Source of the DNA: Stutzerimonas stutzeri | GTDB taxonomy: Bacteria; Pseudomonadota; Gammaproteobacteria; Pseudomonadales; Pseudomonadaceae | Length of the DNA stretch: 64,000 nucleotides | Assembly (NCBI RefSeq): GCF_000952685.1 | Contig: NZ_JYHV01000015.1 | Span: forward strand, 1 to 64,000 | Direction: 5' to 3' | In this document: piece after piece, positions 17,472-25,624 of the stretch | How the letters are laid out: each line of letters begins with the position of its first letter | Position numbering within the stretch: the first letter of the stretch is position 1 | Program-made: the position numbers and the translations under genes | The notes under the pieces: model-generated | Seen by the model: only the letters and a program-made list of their open reading frames with translations | What the model was told of the DNA's origin: nothing | Databases searched by the model: none

Positions 17472-18665
17472 ATGTCTAAAGCATTTGAAGGAATTCGCGT
17501 CGTTGATACGACGCATGTACTCGCAGGCCCCTTTGCCAGCTATCAGATGGCCGTCCTTGGCGCTGAAGTGATAAAGGTTGAATCGCCCAGCGATCCCGAC
17601 CAGGCGCGCATGCAGGGCTCTGATCGCGCATTGAACGATATGGGCATGGGCACGGCGTTCATGGCCCAGGCATCGAACAAGAAGACCGTGGCGCTGGACC
17701 TCTCCAACGCCGAGGGGCGCGAGGCGATGAAGCGACTTATCGCGACGGCCGATGTATTCGTGGAGAACTATCGCCCCGGCGCTTTCGATGAGCTGGGCCT
17801 GGGTTATGACGAATTGTCGAAGCTCAACCCCAAGCTTATCTACTGCTCCATCTCGGCTTTCGGCTCTAACGGACCGCGCCGCGAACAGACCGCCTATGAC
17901 AACGTCATCCAGGCCTTTTCCGGAATGATGGCGATGACCGGTCATGGAGATGGCAGGCCTCTGAAGTCCGGTGCGCCGGTGGTGGACTATGCGACCGGCA
18001 CATCAGCAGCCTATGCCATCGCGACCGCTCTCTTTCAACGCGAACGCAATGGTGGCAAGGGCCAGTTCATCGACGTCTCCATGCTCGATGTCGCGTTGAT
18101 CCTGACCAGCTCGCACCTCACCGGATTGCTCTGGAACGGCAAGCATCCGGAGCAAAAGGGCAATACCTTCCCCTTTGCCACCATTGGCTGTTACCAGGCC
18201 TCCGATGCCCCGTTGATGATCGGCGCCTCGAACCTCGTGCAACAACGTCGTTTGTGGACGGCGCTCGGTCGTGAAGACATGATCAAGACCGATAACAATC
18301 AACGCCTGGATGCGCATGCAGAAGAGGCAGAGGTACTGAGGCAAATCATCGGTACGATGTCGGCGGATTACTGGGAGAAGTTTCTGCAGACCCGGCGTAT
18401 TCCCGCAGCACGCATTCGCCGCCTTGAGGAGGCTATCGCTGACGAGCAGGTGGCATGCCGGCAAGTATTGCAGCAACACACGAGCCCGGGCAGCGTTGTC
18501 GATGGACTGACGGTTCCAGTGGCGGCTTTCAATCTGTCGGACAGCCCACCGCAGATCACCCTCGCGCCTCAACCGGTAGGCGCCCAGAGCGCCGAGATTC
18601 TCGCAGAACTAGGCTACGGGCAGCAGGAGATCGACGCGCTGCGCGCAGCCGGTGTCATCAATTGA
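17472..18665 (+). CDS. Class III CoA-transferase, CaiB/BaiF family
   Basis: Transfers CoA from a donor thioester, often succinyl-CoA, to a carboxylic acid. The 397-residue protein has the family N-terminus (GIRVVDTTHVLAGPFASYQMAVLGAEVIKVE) and the catalytic Asp in GAPVVDYATGTSAAY near residue 175. The length matches the family. Start ATG 17472 follows GGTAAGG. It begins 121 bp after tctC and is followed 15 bp later by the MmgE/PrpD gene, so the last two are co-transcribed. It probably activates the imported acid. Formyl-, carnitinyl-, itaconyl- and benzylsuccinyl-CoA transferases share this fold, so the substrate stays open. Confidence 0.9.
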   Translation: MSKAFEGIRVVDTTHVLAGPFASYQMAVLGAEVIKVESPSDPDQARMQGSDRALNDMGMGTAFMAQASNKKTVALDLSNAEGREAMKRLIATADVFVENYRPGAFDELGLGYDELSKLNPKLIYCSISAFGSNGPRREQTAYDNVIQAFSGMMAMTGHGDGRPLKSGAPVVDYATGTSAAYAIATALFQRERNGGKGQFIDVSMLDVALILTSSHLTGLLWNGKHPEQKGNTFPFATIGCYQASDAPLMIGASNLVQQRRLWTALGREDMIKTDNNQRLDAHAEEAEVLRQIIGTMSADYWEKFLQTRRIPAARIRRLEEAIADEQVACRQVLQQHTSPGSVVDGLTVPVAAFNLSDSPPQITLAPQPVGAQSAEILAELGYGQQEIDALRAAGVIN

Positions 18666-18680
18666 CTGTCAGGTGGCGTG

Positions 18681-20027
18681 ATGACTAATCCCATCCAGGT
18701 GCTGGCCGCTGCCGCGGCGAACTGGCAAAGCCGCGATCTGAGCGAGAGCGTGATCTGGGCTACGCGGCGCGTTATTCTCGATTGGTTTGCCACGACCTTG
18801 CCGGGCTGTGTAGTGCCACCGGCAACCCTGTTGGCCGAGGCTTTTTCTCCATGGCGCGGCTCGGGCAATGCCATCTGCTATGTGGATGGGCAGCCTGGCT
18901 CGCCCCGCCATGCTGCGCTGCTCAATGCCAGCGCAAGCCATACGGTCGAATTCGACGATATCTTCAAGGATGGTGGCTATCACCCAGGCAGCCCGACCAT
19001 TTCAGCTGCGCTGGCCGTCGCTCAGGACAGGGGCGCTTCGCTCGAGCAACTGCATCGCGCGATCATTGCCGGCTACGAGGTCGGGTGCCGGATCTCCCTG
19101 GCGATACAGCCCAGCCACTATCGTTACTGGCACACTACTGCCACGGTCGGCACTATCGGGGCCGCCGTTGCAACCGCCATGATTCTGGGGGCGGATGCGC
19201 AGCGAATCGCCTATGCGATCGCACTGTCGAGCAGCTTTGCCGGTGGGCACCAGCAAAACCTTCAGGACGAGGGCATGGCCAAGGCGATGCATCCCGGCCA
19301 TGCGGCGGATGCCGGCATCCTTGCGGGCATCGCGGCGGCGGGTGGCGTGACGGCTTCCCTCGACAGCCTGCATGGCGACAAGGGCTTCGCGGCGGCCACC
19401 AGCGGCTCCAGCGGCAACTGGATAACGGCGCTCGAAGACCTGGGAGAGTGGACGCCTATCATGCGCATCACGGTAAAGAATCACGGCTGCTGCGGGCATA
19501 TCTTTCCCGCCCTCGATGGCCTGAGGCTGCTGCAGGAGAGGGAGGGTTTCGCTGCCGGGGATATCGACTCGATCCATGTGGCTGGCTACGGCGCGACCTA
19601 TCAGATGTGCAACCGTGCCAATCCCAAGTCGGCCCAGGAGGCTCGCTTCAGCATTCAGTACTGCCTCGCTGCGCAGTCAGTGCTCGGATGTGTACGCTTG
19701 GCTGCATTTGACCCTGAAGCTCTTGCTCATCCAGCTATCCTAGCTCTGATGCAAAAGGTGTCTGTTAGCGAAGATGTAGAACTGGCCGCCGCCTACCCCA
19801 AAAAACGCATGGCCAAGCTGCTGGTGCGGTTGAGGGATGGACGTCAGATAAACCACTTGCAGCTAACTCGGAAAGGCGATCCAGAAGATCCCCTATCGGA
19901 TGATGAGCTTGTGGCCAAGTACGATGAATTGGCAGGAACTGTTCTCTCTCCATCGCAGCTGGATGCGCTACGCCAGAGTGTCCTTTACGAGAATGCACTG
20001 CCAAACGTTATTAGGCTAGAGAGCTGA
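18681..20027 (+). CDS. MmgE/PrpD family protein (2-methylcitrate dehydratase-like)
   Basis: A 448-residue cytoplasmic protein of the family that includes 2-methylcitrate dehydratase PrpD, cis-aconitate decarboxylase and iminodisuccinate epimerase. Family segments are HTVEFDDIFKDGGYHPGS (with conserved His/Asp), GYEVGCRISLAI, HTTATVGTIGAAVATAMILG and KNHGCCGHIFPALDG. Start ATG 18681 has AGGTGG upstream; GTG 18678 is an alternative. Next to tricarboxylate transport and a CoA-transferase, a (de)hydratase or decarboxylase acting on the imported acid is likely. The exact reaction cannot be deduced. It ends the catabolic cluster on this side. Confidence 0.87.
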   Translation: MTNPIQVLAAAAANWQSRDLSESVIWATRRVILDWFATTLPGCVVPPATLLAEAFSPWRGSGNAICYVDGQPGSPRHAALLNASASHTVEFDDIFKDGGYHPGSPTISAALAVAQDRGASLEQLHRAIIAGYEVGCRISLAIQPSHYRYWHTTATVGTIGAAVATAMILGADAQRIAYAIALSSSFAGGHQQNLQDEGMAKAMHPGHAADAGILAGIAAAGGVTASLDSLHGDKGFAAATSGSSGNWITALEDLGEWTPIMRITVKNHGCCGHIFPALDGLRLLQEREGFAAGDIDSIHVAGYGATYQMCNRANPKSAQEARFSIQYCLAAQSVLGCVRLAAFDPEALAHPAILALMQKVSVSEDVELAAAYPKKRMAKLLVRLRDGRQINHLQLTRKGDPEDPLSDDELVAKYDELAGTVLSPSQLDALRQSVLYENALPNVIRLES

Positions 20028-20329
20028 GCTCAGGTGTGCTACGGGATCCGCCCCATATCAGGCAGCCCCATTAGGAACAATGGCGGTTGACTGATGCTCA
20101 TCTACTCATAGGCGTTCCAATTTTTGCGCGAGCTGACGGCCAGCGTTTAAACCGATACGGCTCGCGCAGCCGCATCACCAAGGCACCATGCCAGGAGCCC
20201 CTAGCGGGCTGTATCAAAGTACTGTTGCCGCGAGCAATGCATTGATCTACGGCAGGCTCACGCAGGACATGTGGAACTTCGCTGCCGCCTCTTGAAATGG
20301 CTTGCTCTACATTTCGTGGTTACTAAAGA

Positions 20330-20563
20330 CCGCTTTTGGCCATGCTGCCGGACGCCCAAGGCTGCTATCGGCCGATTCTGTTGAAAAAGTCGCTCTCCGA
20401 GGGAGTTGCTTTTCGGCTGCTCAAAAAACGCTCGATTTTGGTGTTGCTACGTAAAAACCAAAACAACCCCGCCTTCCGAGCGAACCAGATTTCAACGTCG
20501 TTCACGCTCTTTCGTGGACCAATATCGAGGCGGGACTTTTTCAACAGAATCGGCCAAAAGCGG
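20330..20563. repeat. Extragenic dyad repeat interrupted by MITE copy 1
   Basis: CCGCTTTTGGCC (20330-20341) and its perfect reverse complement GGCCAAAAGCGG (20552-20563) flank the MITE. Removing the MITE and one GGCC restores a palindromic extragenic element of about 50 bp. Related arms flank the second MITE and the right end of the IS. Confidence 0.6.
20370..20555. mobile_element. MITE copy 1, IS1182-type ends
   Basis: A 186-bp non-autonomous element (including GGCC at both ends) with terminal inverted repeats GATTCTGTTGAAAAAG / CTTTTTCAACAGAATC, the same as the IS at 1-1613. It encodes nothing. It is identical over its full length and in the same orientation as copy 2 at 25362-25547, which implies recent spread. 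Confidence 0.85.
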
Positions 20564-20660
20564 CCGGTGGGACTGCTGAGCTAGTTACTGCAGGTGTCTG
20601 CCTGATAGCGAAATGCCCCCGCTCCGGTTAGGCTGAAGATACTTCAGGGAGGGCAGGCGA

Positions 20661-23489
20661 ATGAGCCAGTATCTATTGAGCTTTGCCAGAAGCCACTTGA
20701 GTGGCAAATCGGATGGCTATCTGGCCCTTCTCTGGTGCATGGCCAAGGCGAGCCAGGATCGCGGACGCTATTCAGACCACATCAAGTCCTATCTCGCGTC
20801 GAACGCTGACCAACTACTGAACACTAATTTTCAGCGTATCGGTGCGCTGTTTAAAAGGGGGCTGGAGTCTAGGCCAGAACTGGACTGGGTGGCGCCTTCA
20901 GGCCTCAGCCCATTGCAGGATTTGCAGGTTAAAAACTTCAGGGGCTTCGGCGAGTTGTCTGCGGATGACAGGGGATGCTTTCTGCGTTTTAGCAAAATGA
21001 AGAACATCTTCTACGCACCTAATGGTGGGGGGAAGTCTTCGCTTTGCGAGGCGATTGAGTACGGTACGACCGGGCATATCAAAGAAGCAGATCGCCGGAA
21101 AACGAAGGTGAAGGCCTATATTGCGAGAGGCAGTGCAAAGCCGACGCTGTCGTTGGTGGGCCGGGACAGAAAAGCCGTGACCAAGAGTCTAGCTTGGTCA
21201 GCTTGCTTCATTGATCGCAACCGTCTGCAAGAGTTCTCATTGCTCGGCTCTAAGGATACAGGGAGCGCTGAAAGCGATGTAGTGGCCAGCCTCTTCGGCC
21301 TTGAAGAGTTCCAAGAGGTGATCGGGCGGTTCGTGAGACCGGAGAGCTTCAATCTCACCCAGTACTTGAAGCCAGACCAGGCCGAAGCGTTGACCCAGGT
21401 TGAATTAGACCGAAAAGACCTCCTTGCCGAGCGCCAGGGTCACTTCAACCGCATGAATGAGATCAATAACCAAGTATGCGAGGCGCTCGGTCTGCAGTCG
21501 GATCAGCAATCTGCTGTCCGAACTAGATTTTTGCGGCTGAAGAGCGATATCGAGATCAGGATCCGCAAGGCGGAGCAACTAAAACTTGCAGAAGCTCCAG
21601 TCGTCGATTCTTTCGTTCGAATTGAGCGCGCAGCACGTGCCGCTCGCTACCTCCTTGCCCGAAAGTCGATGATCGAGGCTTTGTTTTTAAAAAGTGCCAA
21701 GGATGTTAACTACGAAGCCGTTTACTTAGCCATTCAAGACCTAGGCCAAGTGGAAGAAAATGACACTTGTCCAGCATGCTCTACTCCGTTGCAACTGGTC
21801 GTGGAGAACCCATTTGAAAAGGCAAAACGCGAGCTTCAGGCCTTAAGCCGGCTGGAGCGTTTAAGAGCCGCTGACCAGCGCAATGACGAGAAGATTCTTC
21901 AAGTCGTTAGAGCGGTGGCTGCTGGGCTTGCGGGAGTCGAAAAGAATACCCGGTTGGATATCCCTTGTCGTCTTCATCTAGACGGCCTCAAAAGCGAACT
22001 GGCCAACCTCCAGACATCCGCCGACCGAGGAGCGTGTGCGGCATCCGTGCTAAGTCACTTTGTCTCGCTTGTTAGAGATGAGGCAGCCGAGATCGAGACC
22101 TACCTACAGGCTTGTAAACAGAAGGACGAAGTGTTCGCGCAAGCTTCGGAGGAGATCTCCCGCCTGGGTAGATCGGCCGAGTTACGCCAGCAGAAGCAAG
22201 ATGCAATCAAAGATCTGTTTGGCGCCAAAAATACCTGTAGAAAACTGATTGAGAATGCAGGCGAAAAAATCGCGGGCCTCATTGATCGACGAAATAGTTT
22301 AAAACGTGATGATGCCGATACGGCTCGGTTCAATACCCTCATTCGTCAGTTACAGGATGAGTACGGCAATCTCTATCAAGATCTGCTGGGGTACAAACTG
22401 CACCTTGAGAAGGCACGTATTACTGGGGTCGAGACAAAAGCGGCTGAGTACTACAAAGCCATCAACGATCATGACGATGAGCATGAGCGTATTGATGCTA
22501 TCCGCTTCGAGAGGATCAACGACAGCTATCGAATCAAGATCAACGCTACGAACGGCACAGTGCAGGACGCTTTCTCGGTGTTGAGCGAAGGGCACCTTCG
22601 TGTGCTCGGCCTTTCGCTTCTGCTGGCAATGGCAGAGAAGAATAAGCTCCCACTGATTGTCTTCGATGACGTCGTGAACGCGATCGATAGCGATCACCGG
22701 TCGAACATCATCGATCTGTTTTTCTCTGACCGTTACCTCCGGCGTACTCAGATGGTCGTGACAACACATGATCGTCTGTTCTGGGAGCGCTTCTGCATCA
22801 TCGCTGATCGGCACCCTCAAGCCGATCAGCATACAAGTTGCGTTTTGAGTTATACGAACAAAGGCATCGTGGCGGTCGACCACTCCGGTGGGTTTCAAGG
22901 CAAGGTGCACGATGCATTGCGCGTTTACGACGTGAGGCAGGCATTGATCTATTGCCGGATTTGGTTTGAGTCAATCGTTATCGAGTACTGCCTGGAAAAT
23001 GCCGTGTCTATCACTGCTCAGTTCGGTAAGTCTCAGCTGAAGAAGAATGTATATCTGCAGGTCAGTTTGGAGAGAACCTTCTCACTGATCGAGCCGGTGC
23101 TCGCTTACGATCCTGCCCATTTCAATCTGATCAAAAATGATCTGGTGAACTGGGCCGGCCAGAACCAGGAACACCACGCATTTGATGAGGGAAGTTTGAA
23201 CTTCGTACATTCAAAAACCAGCAAGGAAGTGGTCAGGATCTACGATGCGGTTCGCTTACTGGAATGCCAGCTTTTTCCTCTCAAGAAGGACATTGCATGT
23301 AAGGCATTGCTGGTTGAAGTGAACGATAAGATTGATCAGTGGGTAGCGAAGCTTGCCAAGCTTGCTCAGGCCCCAGAAGCGGTGCAAAAGGACGCTGAGG
23401 CGCGCCTGAGACTCTTGCGCAGGCGGGCAGATGAGCTGACTCAGGAGCTAGCTTACGTCGCCGTCTGCCTTGCCGAGATGGCCAACTGA
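20661..23489 (+). CDS. ABC/Rad50-like ATPase with CPxC hook; possible RloC/PrrC-type anti-phage nuclease
   Basis: A 942-residue protein, not matched to a named family with certainty. Residues 1-85 form a helical N-terminal region. An ABC ATPase head follows, with Walker A APNGGGKSS (119-127), a long coiled-coil-like insert containing a CPAC motif near residue 370 (zinc-hook-like), an ABC signature VLSEGHLRVLGLSL (about 640), Walker B PLIVFDDVVNAIDSD (about 664) and an H-loop TTHD (about 700). The C-terminal 240 residues hold R766-x3-E770 and a later NFVH (H850), resembling the Arg-Glu-His triad of PrrC/RloC anticodon nucleases. Start ATG 20661 has GGGAGG upstream. It lies beside kwaAB between two MITEs, with visibly lower GC than the flanks. 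A DNA-repair-like ATPase is the alternative. Confidence 0.75.
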   Translation: MSQYLLSFARSHLSGKSDGYLALLWCMAKASQDRGRYSDHIKSYLASNADQLLNTNFQRIGALFKRGLESRPELDWVAPSGLSPLQDLQVKNFRGFGELSADDRGCFLRFSKMKNIFYAPNGGGKSSLCEAIEYGTTGHIKEADRRKTKVKAYIARGSAKPTLSLVGRDRKAVTKSLAWSACFIDRNRLQEFSLLGSKDTGSAESDVVASLFGLEEFQEVIGRFVRPESFNLTQYLKPDQAEALTQVELDRKDLLAERQGHFNRMNEINNQVCEALGLQSDQQSAVRTRFLRLKSDIEIRIRKAEQLKLAEAPVVDSFVRIERAARAARYLLARKSMIEALFLKSAKDVNYEAVYLAIQDLGQVEENDTCPACSTPLQLVVENPFEKAKRELQALSRLERLRAADQRNDEKILQVVRAVAAGLAGVEKNTRLDIPCRLHLDGLKSELANLQTSADRGACAASVLSHFVSLVRDEAAEIETYLQACKQKDEVFAQASEEISRLGRSAELRQQKQDAIKDLFGAKNTCRKLIENAGEKIAGLIDRRNSLKRDDADTARFNTLIRQLQDEYGNLYQDLLGYKLHLEKARITGVETKAAEYYKAINDHDDEHERIDAIRFERINDSYRIKINATNGTVQDAFSVLSEGHLRVLGLSLLLAMAEKNKLPLIVFDDVVNAIDSDHRSNIIDLFFSDRYLRRTQMVVTTHDRLFWERFCIIADRHPQADQHTSCVLSYTNKGIVAVDHSGGFQGKVHDALRVYDVRQALIYCRIWFESIVIEYCLENAVSITAQFGKSQLKKNVYLQVSLERTFSLIEPVLAYDPAHFNLIKNDLVNWAGQNQEHHAFDEGSLNFVHSKTSKEVVRIYDAVRLLECQLFPLKKDIACKALLVEVNDKIDQWVAKLAKLAQAPEAVQKDAEARLRLLRRRADELTQELAYVAVCLAEMAN

Positions 23490-23749
23490 ATCTGCCAAAC
23501 GGCCAGTAGCAGACCTTCAACGTGGGTGGAAAATTCGGGGCGACTTATTGTGGGTGATTTGGGGTGCAGCATGCGGGCCAAGCTAATTCGCAGCCTGGGT
23601 AAAAATCGCATCAGCGCCAACAACCTAGACCCTTTAACTTGCTGAGGCACAACGCCACTAGCAGCAGCCAGTGATCGCCGTTATCCTGACCTCGATAACT
23701 TTAGCGCAACGGGATGGGTAAATTCGCCCCGCTCTTGCAGGGATGCAAA
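23490..23749. promoter_or_regulatory. 260-bp gap before kwaA
   Basis: No gene is recognised. It should contain the kwaAB promoter, since the gap after the ATPase gene is too long for simple coupling. No clear -35/-10 pair was identified. Confidence 0.3.
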
Positions 23750-24343
23750 ATGGAACTCAGGCTAGTATTCGCCGCAGCAATCTTTCTGGGCTCCTACCTT
23801 CCGCTCAGCATCATTCTGTTGGTTCAGGACTTGAAGGTCGACCTCTTCAGTAGGCCTTTCTGTTCAACGCTTTGGCAGATGTCGTCGAAGTGCGAGCTCC
23901 CTTTCAACAACCCTGGCCTTTCGATTGGATTTGCACTCTGCTGCCTAGCTTGCTTTTTAACCACCGTCTTTGTGATTTGGTGTAAGCAAGAGCCTCAGAG
24001 TATTAACATCATTGAGTCAAAACAGATCCCAACTGACCTGATAAACTACGCGGTGCCTTACATCGTCTCGTTCATGAGCCTTGAATACTCACAATTGACC
24101 AAAGTTCTGGGCTTTGCGCTATTCATGATTTGGATCTTTTGGCTATCTTACAAAACTGGTCAAGTCGTTCTAAATCCAATTCTGATAATCATGGGTTGGA
24201 AGCTGTACGAGATCAAATACACGTACCAGAACAGCCCAACTGAGCGCGTAGATAAAGCCTTGGCCAGAACTGAGTTCAAACCCGCGGCCAACGCCACCAT
24301 CGACGTCGAGTTCATACAAGAAGTCATAGTAAAAAGGGATTAG
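23750..24343 (+). CDS. kwaA: Kiwa anti-phage protein KwaA (membrane component)
   Basis: Inner-membrane component of the two-gene Kiwa defence system. The 197-residue protein has four or five hydrophobic segments: LVFAAAIFLGSYLPLSIILL, LSIGFALCCLACFLTTVFVI, a weaker one near residue 100, KVLGFALFMIWIFWLSY and VVLNPILIIMGW, then a polar C-terminal tail that should face the cytoplasm. Start ATG 23750 follows AGGGA; ATG 23714 in frame would add 12 residues. The kwaB start is 2 bp after the stop, so the pair is coupled. Recognition rests on size, topology and the adjacent DUF4868 protein. Its low GC suggests horizontal acquisition. Confidence 0.8.
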   Translation: MELRLVFAAAIFLGSYLPLSIILLVQDLKVDLFSRPFCSTLWQMSSKCELPFNNPGLSIGFALCCLACFLTTVFVIWCKQEPQSINIIESKQIPTDLINYAVPYIVSFMSLEYSQLTKVLGFALFMIWIFWLSYKTGQVVLNPILIIMGWKLYEIKYTYQNSPTERVDKALARTEFKPAANATIDVEFIQEVIVKRD

Positions 24344-24345
24344 CC

Positions 24346-25272
24346 ATGACAGTGCTGCAGGATCTACATGATTTCGATCTCGAACAATCGACGGTCAATT
24401 TCTGGGTATTCAGGCGATATACAAAAGGCACGCCACCGGAGCCCAAATACACGGGCAAATGGGTAAGCCTGGATAAAGACCTAAAATTGGCATTGAAGTC
24501 GACGGCAGCGGTCTTCAAAGCAGCGCTCACTGAAACGCTTGAATACGGGTTGCTTGCTGAAAACAATCAATCGAGTGCGCTCACAATTCCGCAGGACGAA
24601 ACCCATGCAGCCAAGTTCGTCGCAGAGTCGCATGACCAGACTCCAGCCAAGCGAATCTCCGAAATGAAGGAGCTCGCCAACGCCGAATTCTACGTGGTGA
24701 AGTTCTCGGGTGCTCAGAGCAATCTGTACTGCGTGCGCAAGACGGACTCCACATGGAAGACCAGGAAGCGAGCTGGTGCCATTCACACCTTTTTCAAATC
24801 CAAAACGCTGAAACTTGATGAGGCGCCCAGCTTTCACATTGCGAAGGACTTCGACATGGCAGTGCTGGATGACACCATATTCATCAAACACAAACCCAGC
24901 TTTGAATCGATATTGAGCCACAAAGCCGCCCACCAAGATGACTTTACTCAGCTCCTAGCTCAGGCTGATTTCCAGGCGCTTTTCACCACTACCGACGCGG
25001 TGAGCGCTTATGTTGGGACGAATGCCATGCAGCTTCGCAGGGCGTCGGCCATCAAGATGAAGGGCCATTATCTCGACGCAAGATTCATGGGTAATCTGCG
25101 ACGCGAGTACGCTAACTTTGGCCTAAACATCCCCTTCCAAGCTGACGGAAAAATCGCGCCTACTCCAGAAAGCTGCCCTGATATTTTCAAAGCACTACTG
25201 GATCACCGGTTGAAATCTCACTTTTCAGAGAAGATCTATGACGTCCAGAACACTGCTGATACAGGTATGTGA
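24346..25272 (+). CDS. kwaB: Kiwa anti-phage protein KwaB (DUF4868)
   Basis: Cytoplasmic partner of KwaA, 308 residues, close to the usual KwaB length. It is a soluble DUF4868-type protein. Characteristic segments are FWVFRRYTKG near the N-terminus, EMKELANAEFYVVKFSGAQ, a middle IKHKPSFESILSHKAAHQ and the C-terminal LRRASAIKMKGHYLDARFM. In the known system KwaB is the DNA-associated effector acting with the membrane sensor KwaA. Start ATG 24346 has AAGGGA upstream, within the end of kwaA. The MITE copy 2 starts 89 bp after its stop. Confidence 0.82.
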   Translation: MTVLQDLHDFDLEQSTVNFWVFRRYTKGTPPEPKYTGKWVSLDKDLKLALKSTAAVFKAALTETLEYGLLAENNQSSALTIPQDETHAAKFVAESHDQTPAKRISEMKELANAEFYVVKFSGAQSNLYCVRKTDSTWKTRKRAGAIHTFFKSKTLKLDEAPSFHIAKDFDMAVLDDTIFIKHKPSFESILSHKAAHQDDFTQLLAQADFQALFTTTDAVSAYVGTNAMQLRRASAIKMKGHYLDARFMGNLRREYANFGLNIPFQADGKIAPTPESCPDIFKALLDHRLKSHFSEKIYDVQNTADTGM

Positions 25273-25353
25273 GGGGGAGGCTACATGTCCTCCTTTTAAT
25301 GATTCCCTATGTCGAGACTGAATCGCCCCCGGCTTTCCAGACACATTCAATGT

Positions 25354-25584
25354 CTGCTATTGGCCGATTCTGTTGAAAAAGTCGCTCTCCGAGGGAGTTG
25401 CTTTTCGGCTGCTCAAAAAACGCTCGATTTTGGTGTTGCTACGTAAAAACCAAAACAACCCCGCCTTCCGAGCGAACCAGATTTCAACGTCGTTCACGCT
25501 CTTTCGTGGACCAATATCGAGGCGGGACTTTTTCAACAGAATCGGCCGATAGCTGACTGTCACCGCGATCGGCAAAAGCGGCAG
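25354..25584. repeat. Extragenic dyad repeat interrupted by MITE copy 2
   Basis: CTGCTATTGGCC (25354-25365) and GGCAAAAGCGGCAG (25571-25584) are imperfect inverted arms around the MITE. Removing the element and one GGCC leaves a roughly 50-bp palindromic repeat of the same kind as at 20330-20563. Confidence 0.55.
25362..25547. mobile_element. MITE copy 2, IS1182-type ends
   Basis: Identical to copy 1 across all 186 bp and in the same orientation, with the same GATTCTGTTGAAAAAG terminal repeats and GGCC borders. The two copies bracket the ATPase-kwaA-kwaB segment of about 4.8 kb. Confidence 0.85.
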
Positions 25585-25624
25585 ATGGCGGAGGCATCCT
25601 TCCCGGATCTAGCGACAATTGGCG

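Larger units (their letters stand above)
20028..20660. other. 633-bp boundary between catabolic cluster and defence module
   Basis: Contains the first MITE (20370-20555) inside a dyad repeat and the ribosome site of the ATPase gene (GGGAGGGCAGGCG just before 20661). The first 300 bp show only a short frame ending near 20295 that could be a gene remnant; nothing is recognisable. Confidence 0.45.
25273..25624. other. 352-bp right boundary of the defence module
   Basis: Contains MITE copy 2 within a dyad repeat. No gene is present. The AraC gene ends convergently at 25625. Confidence 0.5.

Noticed and set aside
20370..25547. The two MITEs as ends of a single composite transposon
   Set aside because: Each MITE is flanked by its own pair of matching dyad arms, so each looks like a separate insertion. 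The outer flanks (CTATC before copy 1, GATAG after copy 2) are complementary but are explained by the shared repeat.
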